A stretch of DNA of 64,000 nucleotides from Lepisosteus oculatus (Eukaryota; Chordata; Actinopteri; Semionotiformes; Lepisosteidae): NCBI RefSeq assembly GCF_040954835.1, contig NC_090698.1, forward strand, positions 23,185,501 through 23,249,500, given 5' to 3'. The notes under the pieces are model-generated. The model saw only the letters and a program-made list of their open reading frames with translations, made no database searches and was not told where the DNA came from. Position numbers and translations under genes: made by a program. This document shows, piece after piece, positions 14,370 to 27,200 of this stretch. Position 1 is the stretch's first letter; each line of letters opens with the position of its first letter.

Positions 14370-14660
14370 CATGACACCTTCAGAGGTCTAGCAAGCCAGT
14401 AGTTGACTTTGAATCAGAGCTTCTGTTTAAACAAGCAACTGAAAAGAGTTGTAAGAAGTTAACAGCGTTACATGCTCATTACCATAGAAACGGAACTCCA
14501 CATTAGTCTAAATAAAGTGTGCCCTCAGCCAGGCCGCAATAAATAGATTGCTGCACTGTTTACAGACATGTCTGGAATGCCCTGAATTATTGTCCTGAGT
14601 TTCAATTAGTTGTTTAACTTCAGCTGCTGCTATAGCTTTGAGGCCAGACATAACTCAACA
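14370..14660. other. Possible conserved non-coding block
   Basis: Base composition is less AT-biased than the surroundings and motif density is high: an RFX X-box-like TTACCATAGAAAC, a GCAATAAAT, forkhead TGTTTAC, and several ATTA/TAAT homeodomain cores. No frame or repeat explains it. Conservation cannot be judged from one sequence. Confidence 0.25.
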
Positions 14661-17600
14661 CCTAATAACTTTTCCTTAAATTCCAATAAAAAAGTTTGCC
14701 TGAACTTTTTGAGCAGTTTTGAGTGTTTAACTCCTGAATAGAGGGAGATTTAACTATGTATGTGTAACTACAGAACTAAGTCTGTATTAGTAACTATAAC
14801 AGAGTTTATGGAAAAGTATTTTATAGAGAACCTATTAAATCATGAAGACTCTGTAACTTGGCCTCATAAGTTATTAATTAAGTCACATTACAAAAATGTA
14901 ACAGAAACCGCTGCATTTGTTAGTTGTGTATACAGTATGAGCTAGAAAGATAATTTAAGTAGGACAGAAAAAGCATTAAACATCAAACCCGGTACAAGGT
15001 TTTATTTAATACTCTGTTCACCGTATCAAGATAAGACCTTTATTACCCAGACCCATTACCCAGGCTAAATTTTCCTTAACAGTTTGGGCTTCTGTAAAAA
15101 ACTATATTGTATGTCACTACATACAGTATATGTAGATAGTGACCACATGATCTGTTAGTTTAGCAATATGGCTTTCACGCAATATTTACAACGAGACACT
15201 ATAAAGTACAATACAGTATATTGGCATAATAATTTGTTGAAAATATGTACTTTTTAGAACTGATCAAGGCTAAGTAAAAACAGCACTAGTGTAGATGAGT
15301 GATTGCAACTCTTGTCCTTAGTCAGATACTGTAGGCATTTGAAGTTAGCTCTTTCGATGTGAATAGATGATATAGAAGTATAAAGTGCAGAAATGTAGGG
15401 TTTTTCATTTTGAGAAAAAATCTTATGACCCTGAGTAGTTTTGCTGTCTCTGAATCCCAGGATATGAGGGAACTCATTGGTAAGACCATCTATCCCAAAT
15501 GCAATATTTAAAACGAATACAGATGTTTCCCATTAGTTTCCTTTAAGACTCACAGGATTTGGTATTCACTCAAATGGGACTATGTGAACACTTTCCAATT
15601 GACAGTGACACTGGACATCGAACAGATTCATGTAGTTATGCATAATGTCCCCCTTTGCATGCAACTAATCAATGTAAGACCATGTGATGTAAACAGTTGT
15701 CCAGGTGAGTATATTCCTAATTGTCTTGTTTGTTTGTGCACCACTTTGCAGTATTGATTATACTACTGTTTGACTAGGCCAATATTATAATCCATATTTT
15801 TAGTCAAATACATTGATACTTTTAAATACCATATTTCAGTACTGGAATTACCTTTCCAACTGAAATTCTTTCAAATAGCCAATGGGTAACCAAGTGTCTT
15901 TCATCTTAATCCAGTTAATCTTAGATTTTAAATACTAACACAAATACAGTACATCATACTAGTCATTAAATAGGAAGTAAGAGGCATACTTCACAGACAG
16001 AACATTTATGTTGTGTCAATACTCATATTCAGGTAGACATTTCATGTTTTATTCTAGAGAAAAAAACAATATCTGCTAGTGTTTAATTAGTGAAGTCTTT
16101 CACACAGTTCTTACAGATCCCTCTTTTGAGGTGTTAGGATTTCAGTGTTTTGAGTAGGTCTATTTGGAGGTGAAAACACACTGTTCATTATAATATTCTA
16201 AATTACATTGAATTGAATTTGGGAGACAATGTGTCTCATCATCAATCAGTGTCTAATGGCATCATTCAAAAGTATAACCCTCTTTGAATTGGATTGTCAG
16301 TCAAGAAAATGACTTGAAGTAAACTATCCAAAAAACAAGTACAAAAAAATGGAAATTATGTTATTCTTGCCATCATTTTTTGTTTGGAGGAGATTATGGA
16401 TTATCTCAAAAGACAATAAGAATAAGTGCTCAGTATCTGACAAAGCTTTTGGTTTGGTCTCATTTAGATCTCCTACTGTATGTAAATACCTGATCAAAGG
16501 CAAGAACAGTTAATTGATGTCCATTCCAGAAAGTATTGATAGTGACTAATAGCTATGAATCCTGTAACACTTGCTCATTCACATTAAGGTAAGATTGTAT
16601 GTACATTAGTCTGTTCAACGACCATAGATCTACAGTATGATGCCTAACTTGGTTCTGGAAAGTGTTTGGAACATTGTCTGGATTGTCCATTGTGTGTTTG
16701 TTTTAAAACCAGTTGAGCTTTTTTCATTACTGCAGTGACTTCTGAATCCACCTCAGATCCATGCACAGTCCTAGTTAGCCCTTGGGTTGAAAAGAAGGTA
16801 TGAATGATAGAGTGGGAACAGAATTGTGTATTCTGAAGTCTGAGGAAAAGCATCTTTGATTGCATTTGGTGAGATGAGATAAAAATAATTTCTCATTCCA
16901 AAGAGAAAAGGATGAAAATGATTGCAAGACAATTTTGAACTTTAATGCTTTCAAACTGGCCTATATCCTCTTGTCACTGTCAGTAAACCATGGAAAGTAT
17001 TGCAGGGAGGAAGGAAGACCTCTTCCTCCACCCAATCTCTTTTCCAAGGTTAAAGTCAAGTTATATCCCTTCTATTCTTTGTACTAGGAAATCAGAGGAT
17101 TCACTATATAGCTGTCACCCATTCCCTTGGAGCAATTAATAGACATCAAAACATGCAGTCAAGTTTTAAAAATATCTGCAAGGCTTTTTAATTTAGTAGT
17201 ATTTTTATTTTTAATTATAATGTCTCTGTGGAAGTTTAATTTGGATGATGTGATTTCAAAGGTACTGTAGGTGGGACATATCAGAAGCTTAATATTTTGG
17301 CCTCCAAGTGCTGTTGGCTGAATTGCTATGCTGCTGCTTAACTCTGCCATATAACACAATGTATTCCCAGAATGAGGAAATTTGTACAATACTGATAGAT
17401 AAGGGAGAAAGAAAACCAGATCACTGGTTAGAGTTTTGAGAGCCCTGAAAGTCTGGTATCTTTTATTCTAGTATTTTACGGAAGCAACACTGACTCTAGA
17501 AGATTCAAAGTCTCTGACACCACACCTCACAATTGTTTGGTTGGAACAACTTAAACATCACCTCCAACCTGCTTCAAGTGGCAGTAAATGCCAACCCTGA

Positions 17601-20600
17601 AAAGTAAATGTCTCTCTCATCGTCACAATAAATTGTCACATTTTCCATTAAAGCACAATGTTACTGCACCTTGAAAGACCTAATAGGCTAAAGAGACACA
17701 AAATTCTATAGTAAAGGGAACAATCACAGCAAAAGAAAAATATGTTTTTGTCTGTGGATTAATCAGATGTCAAAGACTCCAGCTATGATACTACTTTGCC
17801 CCCAGAAGTGCAATTGGATTCTGAATGTTAAATTCCAAAAGACAAAGACTTTTCATCTCCCATCCAGGTGGAAAGAGCACTCTTCCATGTTACCTCACTT
17901 GGCCCAAATAGCTTGCTTCTTCACCATGCCATTTCTGGCAACCAGTGCTTTACACTGATTAAGTGTTTTAAATGCAATAGTAACATTTGTAACTGGAGTT
18001 AAAAAGTTTATAGTTAATTGCTTAAAATTGTTATTGCTTTGAAAATAATAGGCCTAATATTACATTTAGTTAATAATGATTACATGTAAAGCTTTAAAAC
18101 TACTACTTTTTTGTCTCTATATCAGGTCAAGTTGGACTGTGGGTAATAATTCACTGGATTGCGGTTTTGGATCGGGTTCATTAATATCAGGTCAAAGTCG
18201 AAACCAGGTCTTTCAAAATCAGACCTGTGCAGGACTCACATGCCTGTCAAATTAAGGGAGCTCATTTCTGCACTGTGTGCAATGTTGGAAAGAAGCAGAG
18301 ATGGCAGCAGACAACTGGCAGCCTTCTACCCCCATCATGCCCTGCAGTTAGCTGTACTTGCAAGGAAGAGGAATAGTAAAAGGTTGGATGGATCAATACA
18401 AGGATACTGTACATACTGTAGCATTACATAACAAAGAACAGCTATGTAATGTATAATGGGGCTCAAAGTGTCCTTGCTAACATGCCAACATCAAATACAC
18501 TCTCAGTCACAAGACAGAACAATGGTCACAGGATGAAAACCCTATGACTTGACATGTCCTAAAGATCTAACAGGCATCTCTGTGGAACAGCCAACCAAAC
18601 TAAAGCAGTGCACAAGCAGAGATATCCTGCAGCTGGAAGTGTCTTTGGGTCTCTGTCAGGACCTAAGACAGAATTGTCGAGGTTTGAAATTTCCTTAAAA
18701 GAATGGTTGTCAAGGTGTGAAGTGTAACCATGAGGAGTATCAAGGAAGCTAAAATCATCAAGTCTTGGACTAACAAAAGAAAACTGAAGTCAACAATGCT
18801 CAAGCTGAAGAGGCTCAAGGAGGAGTTCTCTCAAAAGTTGCCTTCAAGGTCAGGCCTTCAAACTGTCGCCATATGCATGTCGACTCAGATCAAGACTTTG
18901 TCAAGGAACAGTAGTGGTCCAGACAAACAGCTGCCATCAGATGCATCAGCAAAACATTTTAAGTCAGAAGACTAGTGTTTCCTAAAAAGAAAGTAGGAAA
19001 AGAAAGAAAAGGAAAAACTAGCAGCCAGCTCTCACTAGTTCTAAAAAGTTTCAAAATCCACAGAGCCCAAAAGACCCTGGAAGAATTCTTGGCCGTGTAC
19101 ACAGCCTGGACTAGCAAGTGCAGGAGGAAGGTAATTTAAAAGATTAAGTAAGATGATGCTACTGCTTGATAGAGAGACAATAAATTATGACCTCAACTCA
19201 GCTTCATAAAAGATGAGGAAGGAACCAGGTGACATGGTAGGGTCAGCATAAAGCACAGTGACAATACACTTTCCAAGGAGTAATGGCTACATGGCACCTG
19301 TATAGTATTTGTGGGCCTACTGTCTGAATATGTTGCCAGGAACAGTTTGGTAATTGCATATGATGTAATTATGTCATTTATATCACATCTTGGCAAGAAG
19401 ATACTACAAAAAACTATTTTACAATCACAATCATTTAAAAATCAACTACAGAAGGAGAGAAATTTACTAAAAAATACTACTTGTTTGGCAGCTTATCAAC
19501 CCTACCTTACAAGCTGTTTATTTTGTCATGTTTACTTTTTGTGGTAGTGTCTTGCTTAAAAACTAGGTTTTGATATATTTAAAGTACTGGAGAGCTGCGA
19601 GAAAATTATGGCATTCAGTATGTTCTTTTCTGCTGCCATATGCTGAAATCATAACATTTCAAAGTCCCTTAGAAATGTCTTTCATAATTGTTACCATATG
19701 TTTCAAAGACATATCTATTACATTCCTTAGTGCTGAGTGTAATAGAAATTTAAGTTGTATGTACTAGTTTTTAAACATAACTTTGACTTGGGGAACAATT
19801 AATTTCCTTCAGAGTACAGACATTCCAAAAACTCATTTGTATCACAGCATACTTTCACTGAAAAACTCATTGTGCAAATTTTGAAATGTATTTATTCCAA
19901 AAATATGGGGCACAGACATGAGTTAGAGGTGAGTCATACACTAATTTTAACAAGGGTACTGCAATGTGTTTTTCTGATCTCTTTGTTAAATACGAATAAA
20001 TGAATAGCTGTAACTGACCTAAAAATCACAAAGTATTGTGTATGGCAACAAATCTTGCCTAAATTATTACTATTTTAAAATTTAGTGAAAAATTAATACA
20101 AATCAAAACATTCCACACAACAGTTGAACCAGTATCAATGTTCATAATACAAACAGTAGGGGGCCTCAACATGCTTTAAAGCATATTCTAGGCTTTATGT
20201 TCTAAAAATAAGATAAAGAGCTAACTTTGTTTAATATGTGGTCAGTCTGTGGTTTTCTTTGCAGAGATATAGAGGTCTAGCTCTAACCAAATATACGTGA
20301 TTGTAGTAGACCAACAAAAAGCAAAGTCTCCCAAGATCATTCCAAGTAATATGCATTGTAAGTGCCTTAAAGGTTCATCAAATCTACCTCTTCAACAATT
20401 CATGGTATACACTATTATTGAGTTGTTCTTGGGCAGAATATTGTTCCCATACATTCATATCTCAGAGCATGTTTGAACAGGTCAGAATTTTCTTTTTCAT
20501 TTTCAAGTTACACTCCGAAAACATTTTATGGATACTAAAAAATATATTTGATATTGTGCCATTAAGCCCAACCTTTTGATCACTTACATACCACAAAAGA

Positions 20601-20890
20601 GGGTACCATGATTGACAAGTTTCTTTTACATACTCTCTATTTATTTTTTCTTGATTTCAAATTTCTGCTCCACCAAGACAGTCTGTGCCACTCATTGCAT
20701 GTTAAACAGCTTCCCCATTTTCCAAATATCAAAGTCTGATAAAGTAATAATTATCCATTCAATACATTCATATTTAAAGCAATAAAAATCTTTAGCATAT
20801 TGAAGGTGCTTATTTTTTGTTTATAAATATAAATATTTTTTCAAAATCAATCCAGGCACACTATATTTCAGATTGTTGCTTGCTAATAAT

Positions 20891-21137
20891 AGAAGATAAG
20901 ATCACTTAATTAGCCATATACAATTCCTTGCATTAGGAATTAATCTTTTTCACATACCCCCAGCCTGAGAGACAGACACACAACCAGGGAGAAAAGGTTG
21001 GGGTCAGAGCACAGGGTCAGCCATTGTACAGCACCCCTGGAGCAACTGGGATCAGGGGCCCAACAGCCACAGGATTTGAACCAGCAACCTTCCAGCCACA
21101 GATACAGATCCTTAGCCACAGTGCCACCACTCCACCC
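20891..21137 (-). mobile_element. tRNA-derived SINE, copy 2
   Basis: Same family as the copy at 11331; B box on the minus strand reads GGTTGCTGGTTCAAATCC. About 30 bases of the body are missing between the GATCAGGGG and CCCAACAG segments compared with the other copies. Confidence 0.8.
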
Positions 21138-21287
21138 CAACAAACAATCAGGACACTGGTTGTACAGTACAGTAATGTACAGTAAATCAGTTTACATTTC
21201 TCAGCTCTTTAAACGTTTTTATTAATTTTTCATCCAAATCCACAACTGGCACCATTAATGATGGACTATGTCTTGGTATAAGGTAAA

Positions 21288-22836
21288 CATTGCCTTGCAA
21301 AACTATTCACCCCCCTCCCACACTGTCCTTTTTTGCTGAATTATAAATGATCTATATACACATATTTAAAGTAATATTCTAAATCAAAATGTAAAATCTC
21401 AAACTGGACATTTCTATGGGTAAAAGAAGATAAATGTCATCAGAAATTGCCAAGAAAAATCCAATACTAAAATATGTTGATTGCCTATGTTTTCAGCCCC
21501 TCTGGAGTGATGTAAAGCAATAGATGAAAGCACTTTTTGGCAGCAGCTACATCTGTGAGACATTTTATTGAAGTCTCTACCAACCATACAGGACTTTCAC
21601 TCATTCTTTTTCGCAAACCTGGTTAAGTTAGTTGGGGTGTATTGATGAAAAACTTTCAAGTCTTGCCAAAGACGGTCCACTCAAGGATGTGACGTTCTAG
21701 GATCAAGTCGCTCTAGAGCAGTTCTGGCCTTGTGTTTTAGGTCACTGTCCTGCTGAAAGGCAACATTTTTGTTTTGTTTTTTTCAGATTTACGTTTTCCT
21801 TTTTTTTTGTCTGTACTTCTCTTCAGCCATTTTCCCTTCAGTCTTCAGAAGCTTCCTCTTCTCTCCTGATGCCATGGAGCCCAATAACATAATGCTGACA
21901 TCACCATGCTCCAGAGCAGGGATAGTGTTGACTAGGTGATGCACAGTGTGTGGTTCGTGACAAATGTATCATTTTGCACTTTGACCAAAAAGTTCAGATT
22001 TTGACTTATCTGACTACAAAACCTTTTTACAGTACCACATGACTGTAGTACTGTTTAAATGTTGTATAGCAAATGTCATGTGGGATCTGAGGTGAAATTG
22101 TTTTCAGTTATGATTTCTTTCATGTCATTCTGCAATTTAATGTACACTAGGCTAGTTTGGTAGACTGACCAGTAAATTGTGGACTATTTTCTCTCATGGA
22201 CATCGAACTAAAATACTTTTTTCAAAGTTGTTGGCCTCAGAGTGACATCCCTAACCAGTTTCCTCCTTGCACAGCTGCTCATTTTGGTAGGACAGGTTGA
22301 TCTAGACAGTGTCTGGGTTGTACAATATGCCTTCAGTTTCTTAATGATTGACTTCACCATGCTTTGACATTTTTTACTTTTCTCTTGATCTGTGCCTTTC
22401 TACTACCCTATCCCCATGTTATTTTGAAATTTCCTTAATCTTCATAGTTGAATCTTTGTTTGAAATTTACTGAGGGACCTTACAGAGGCTTGTGTATTTA
22501 TTCTGAAATTGTGTGAACCTCTACAATTGCACACAGACAGAGGCTATTCAAATAGTTGTGAGACTTTTCAAAGTAATTTTCTGCATCTGGAATAATTTAG
22601 GCCTGACATAACAAATGGGGTGAATACTTATGCAATATTCATTTTAGTTTTTGATTCTTCTTTGCGGTTCTTGGTAACTTGCAGTTTTGGGCTTTTCACC
22701 CATACAAATATTTGTTTTGAGCATTCAAATTTTGATTTAAATTATTTGCATTGGCAAGATGTACTGTACATGTTTTATAATTCAGCAAAACAGGACAAGA
22801 TTGGAAGGGGGTGAATTTATTTTGCAAGGTAACTGT
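21288..22836 (-). mobile_element. Decayed Tc1-like DNA transposon
   Basis: Inverted ends of about 55 bases are recognisable: CCTTGCAAAACTATTCACCC near 21293 and its near-complement GGGTGAATTTATTTTGCAAG near 22809. The interior, read on the minus strand, still shows the Tc1-type transposase segment around 21880-21960 (HGDVSIMLLGSMAS, compare the HGGGSIMLWGCFS of fish Tc1 elements). Stops and shifts break the frame throughout, so it is inactive. Length of 1.55 kb is normal for the family. Confidence 0.85.
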
Positions 22837-23408
22837 AATTATAATGTTTCTAATTCAAACACTTTTTTCTGTTTGCATATTTCAAAAATGGATTTCAACA
22901 TTTTTCCTGGAAAAAGAAGGAATGTACTTTTTAAGCCAGTGAGGGATGAGTCACTCAGTAGGTGTTGATATAACCACTTTTTGAGCAACATGTACAGTAT
23001 AATATTGTCCCTACAGTACTGTACTGTATATGCTGATCTTGAATGACAGATATTACAGTATGTTACATCTTTATAAACTAGGCATCCACATCACACACTA
23101 TAAAATAATAATTTTGTTTGGATACTCGTGCTTCAGTAGGAAACTATGCTTTCTTCAATTTATAGTGTAGACAGTACAAATACAGTATGAAGCACAGATT
23201 ACGTGCTATCGGTCACTGATGCACTTTTCCTTTTTACAATTTATTCTTCTTGTAGTTATACAGTAGGTGTCTGTAGGTAAACAGCCACAAATCTAAATGT
23301 TACTTGAGGACATGGTTAATTAAAAAGCAATCTAAAGATCAATACAGGTACTTAACTTTTTTAAACCTACACCTTATACCGTAAAGCGGTAAAAAAAAAT
23401 GGCTGATA

Positions 23409-23680
23409 TAACATTACTTTATTAACCCTTTACAATTTCTTGCATTAGGAATTATCTTTTCACATACCCCAGCTTGCTCTCCATGAGACACACAGACAGG
23501 GAGAGAAGCTGGGAGTCAGAGCACAGGGTCTGCCATAGTACAGCACCCCTGGAGCAGTTGGGGTGAAGGTCCTTACTCAGGAGCCCAACAGAGTAGGATT
23601 CCCCTACCAGCTGCAGGATTTGAACCAGCAACCTTCCAGCCACAGGCGCAGATCCTTAGCCACAGAGCCACTGCTCTGCG
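23409..23680 (-). mobile_element. tRNA-derived SINE, copy 3
   Basis: Same family again, with full body, B box (minus strand GGTTGCTGGTTCAAATCC) and tail. It lies just upstream of the CpG-richer candidate dab2 promoter. Confidence 0.8.
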
Positions 23681-23959
23681 TATATTTGTGAAGGTTTAAT
23701 TGCAAATGCAGTAGGTATTGAACCTCCATTTATTTTTAGTTTCGGATTACCTAAAGTTTAGAACATGAATGAACTACTTCAATATAAGAAAAAAGAACTT
23801 GTGAAATTGACTTTAAAAAGGTTTTAACTTAGCACCTACTTCTAAAAAGAAAACTACTTTATTAAATGTTACTAAACTATAAGTCTCAGGTTTAGTCGCC
23901 TTTGAGTGAGCGGCTAAAGACGGTAAAAGAAGCATTTTGGAGTAGGTATGGCGCACAGT

Positions 23960-24214
23960 GGGTTAAAATACTTAAATAGCAGCAGCTCCACACTGTGGGG
24001 GAGTAACCCGGCCCAGGCTGCAGCAACATCACAGCGCATTCCTGGGCAGTTCTTAGCTGCCAACATCTGATTAGAACCATATCTGAATCGCTGAGAACTT
24101 GCCTTAATCCACATCAGGGAAGGGAAACGACTTAACAGGGCCCCCGTACTGTCTTATCTGCCGGCCGGGAGACCCATTGGAACATGTAGAATCAGTAAGC
24201 GAAGTTAGTCACCG
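23960..24214 (+). promoter_or_regulatory. Candidate dab2 promoter and non-coding exon 1
   Basis: In this CpG-poor window the stretch 23900-25150 has clearly more CpG. A TTAAATA box lies near 23970, followed by GC-rich sequence with a CTTATCT GATA site, and then a perfect donor (ACCG/GTAAGT, donor at 24215). The next 5'UTR acceptor on this strand with known coding continuation is at 38714, giving a first intron of 14.5 kb. A large first intron after a non-coding exon is usual for DAB2. It could instead belong to an unrelated transcript. The start of the exon is not determined. Confidence 0.4.
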
Positions 24215-27200
24215 GTAAGTCAAAACTGCAACGTTTTAGCAAGTTTGTAACAAACTTATTTTTTAGGGAAACTCGTCTCTTAAATGTGCTCGACTCGAGT
24301 ATTTATGCAATTTTGTAAAATTTTGTAAAAGAGCAACAGTGTTTGTTTGTGGTGCATGGATGTAACTAGTGTTTAAAGATACATAAACTACTATGATTGG
24401 GTTAAATCTGCTAAATCTAACAAGTGGAGACATGAATTGAGACATTGTGAGTGTATAAAATTAAATTTTCCAATTAAGAAAATTCTTAGTATTTTTTCCC
24501 CTTTCTATCGTTTGTATTTGTGTTGATTTTGCAGTTGTTCATAGTTGACAATCCCAGGTAATTACCGAGATTCAATGAGAACTCTATTCAGATTCAACAC
24601 ATGACAGATGAGATTTTACTGCGATTCATTTGTTTGATTCAAGAGTTATTGCACTCGACTTTATTTACATGTCGATGAGCCCGACTTGATAAACGGTAAA
24701 GAAGAAACGCAAATAAACGTCACATAATTGACAAGAATAATCCTGGAATGTACAGGCTGTATTTAAGTAATCTTCATGGAGCCATTTGATTACTTTACCC
24801 ACGTCGTGGAAGAACAATTAGGTTCGGCTCCACAGATTTTATCACCGTTTTCTTTGTAGCTGATGTGCAGTTTTCAGCCTTTTTAGATGTACTATCCAGC
24901 GTTCTAAATGGCACATTTGGATTAGTATTTTCATCAGTATAACATGGTTCTAAAAGTTTTAAATCTGTCCTTTCGCGGAATTAAATTATATTATTACCAA
25001 ATTATCACTTCCGCACTGAAAATCACTTTGCATCTGTGTCGACTGAAATGATGCCACAACTAAGCCGATCGATTTTTTTCCTCTTCACGTGTGGGATCCA
25101 GATTTAAAAGGCGATCTAAGACGTTTCCTGTACCCACTGTGAGGTACAAGTGATTTAGTGTTTGTTCTCCAGTGCTGAACGGTACAGCTTTTTTTTTTTT
25201 GCCTTTGCCTCCAAATTCACAGGCGGCTTGCTAAATTAGTGCAGTGGATTATTAAACTCCAAAGTCATTTTACTTTTGCTTTGTTTTAAGAAAACTTGGA
25301 ACTTTTAAATCTACTGTATATAGACATTATACTGTACGTCCATTATTTTCTCCTTTAAAACAAATATGTCCAATCTTAATGTCGTCAATATTAAGAACAA
25401 AAAAGATTAAAGATTAAAATAAAAAAGTTTGTCTTGTTAGTTTATATGAATTAAGCGGTTTGTCAAAAAGACGTCATATTTGCATGAGTACACACTGACT
25501 ATAGAATGGACTCTTAAGGGATATGATATTCAGCCCACAAGAGAGGCACTCAGGAGAATATGTACATTCTGAATAATTTATTTTCTATTAAAGTATGTAC
25601 TTTCTTGAGAGGTTGATCATAGGTTTCCTAATATTCCATCCCATATAGTATACCAAATATTTGGAATATGCAGCATTAAAATAAAGGAATATTTTAAGTA
25701 GCTGTACTTTTAAAATATAAACAACTGCAGAAAGTGAAACTTTTTTATGTACAGTAGTATCTACTAGTAGTATTATAAGTTCCCTTGTTTTCTGTGAGAT
25801 GTGTTGGGGCTGAGATGTAAGGTTATCCATTCTATCATGTAAGCAACATACCGAATGAGATCCTAACAGTAATGGATTCCTCTTGATCCACATGGAATAT
25901 TTCACAACCCCTTGATCAAATCAAGTGGTTATGCAGGCTGGTTCAGAACTGATCCTTTTCCTATTACAAGTCTGCAGATACTGCAGCTTGGCCGTGTGGT
26001 TCAGACAATGATTGGGCACGTTTTAGAAGCTACAGAGCTAAAACAGGCATATACAATTATGGAACCACCAACATACTTGGCCATTGATGCAGTGAAACTT
26101 TCATTGTATGGGTGTTGTAAAAATTAAGACAGATAATTAGACTAGGCTTTAATATGCTTTAATATGCTATGCTTGTTTCATAGATTTTCTTTCAAAGTTT
26201 GACAAGTCTCTGGAAGTGGTTTCATCTCTGTATGAGGTTTTTGTGCTCGAGAAGCAATTCAGGTTTTGCCTTGTCAGAACTTCGAAGGGTTTGTCTCTGC
26301 ACATTTTAGTATATTAAAAACCAACCTGAGACTTGAATATTGGTCTGTGTTTATTGGTGCCCTGTTTGTTCTGATCTCATTTTACTTGACATTGTATGAA
26401 GTGGTTTTTAGATAGACCTCTCACAGTTTTTACTGTAATTGTGGCTATATTACTCAAGACTTGCAAGTTTGGATAGGTTCCTGTCTGTACTTGTTCATAT
26501 TTATTTCTAGATAATTGAACTTTCTGTACTTGTAGAAATAAAAAGCAAAAAGTGGTGTTTTTCTCTTTTAGTTTACATTTAGTGCATGCATTTTCTCTGC
26601 TAAAAAAGTGTAGTTTTATTTTTCAGAAGGACAGTGCACTTGCACCATCTAATGCTTTGTCCTTGCTTTCCAGGAAGTGCCACTGTAAAATCATTATTCT
26701 CCTTTGGGGGAAGATAAGGAATTATTTTGCTATCTTTACAATTGGTTAACTTGTAAGCCTTAGTAACTAAAGTACTGTTGGGACTGCTGAGACTGTCTTT
26801 TTTATTTATATTTTTTTTAAATCTAGCTGACACAAGAGCTCAACAGGGCAAAGTGACACTTACTCTGGGTTACTAAACAACCAAAATGTATGGTAACTCT
26901 TCATTGGCCATTTACTGTAACTTAAGAGTTAAAGGAGAACTGAGTTCTTTCAAAGTTCACTCCACACTTGCCTATTTTTTCTTTCTGGTTTGTTTGAGCA
27001 TGTGAACGTTTATCCAAAATGTGTATATAGCCATTTTCCTCACTTGCCCTCAGCACTGCATGTCGGTGATCTTTGCCAGCTGCTCTAAACCCTTCTGTTT
27101 CCTGTCTTATCTTCAATCTTATCTTGAGTTTTTTCTGTTTAGTACCCTTCCATTTAAAATTCAGAACTCTGCCACTCTAATAGGAGCTTGTTTACATTGA

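Larger units (their letters stand above)
1..23900. other. Intergenic region upstream of dab2
   Basis: No exon or conserved protein frame is visible on either strand. The frames present are all short (under about 90 codons), lack family similarity and lie in AT-rich DNA. Recognisable content is limited to the repeats listed separately, an AT-only palindromic patch near 6420-6510, and possible conserved blocks near 14380-14660 and 15600-15690. In mammals DAB2 also has a large gene-poor region on its 5' side, towards PTGER4. Confidence 0.6.

Noticed and set aside
18730..18975. 81-codon lysine-rich frame on the + strand
   Set aside because: No family similarity, no splice context, and the composition (poly-basic, simple) fits a chance frame or an old repeat of unknown type.
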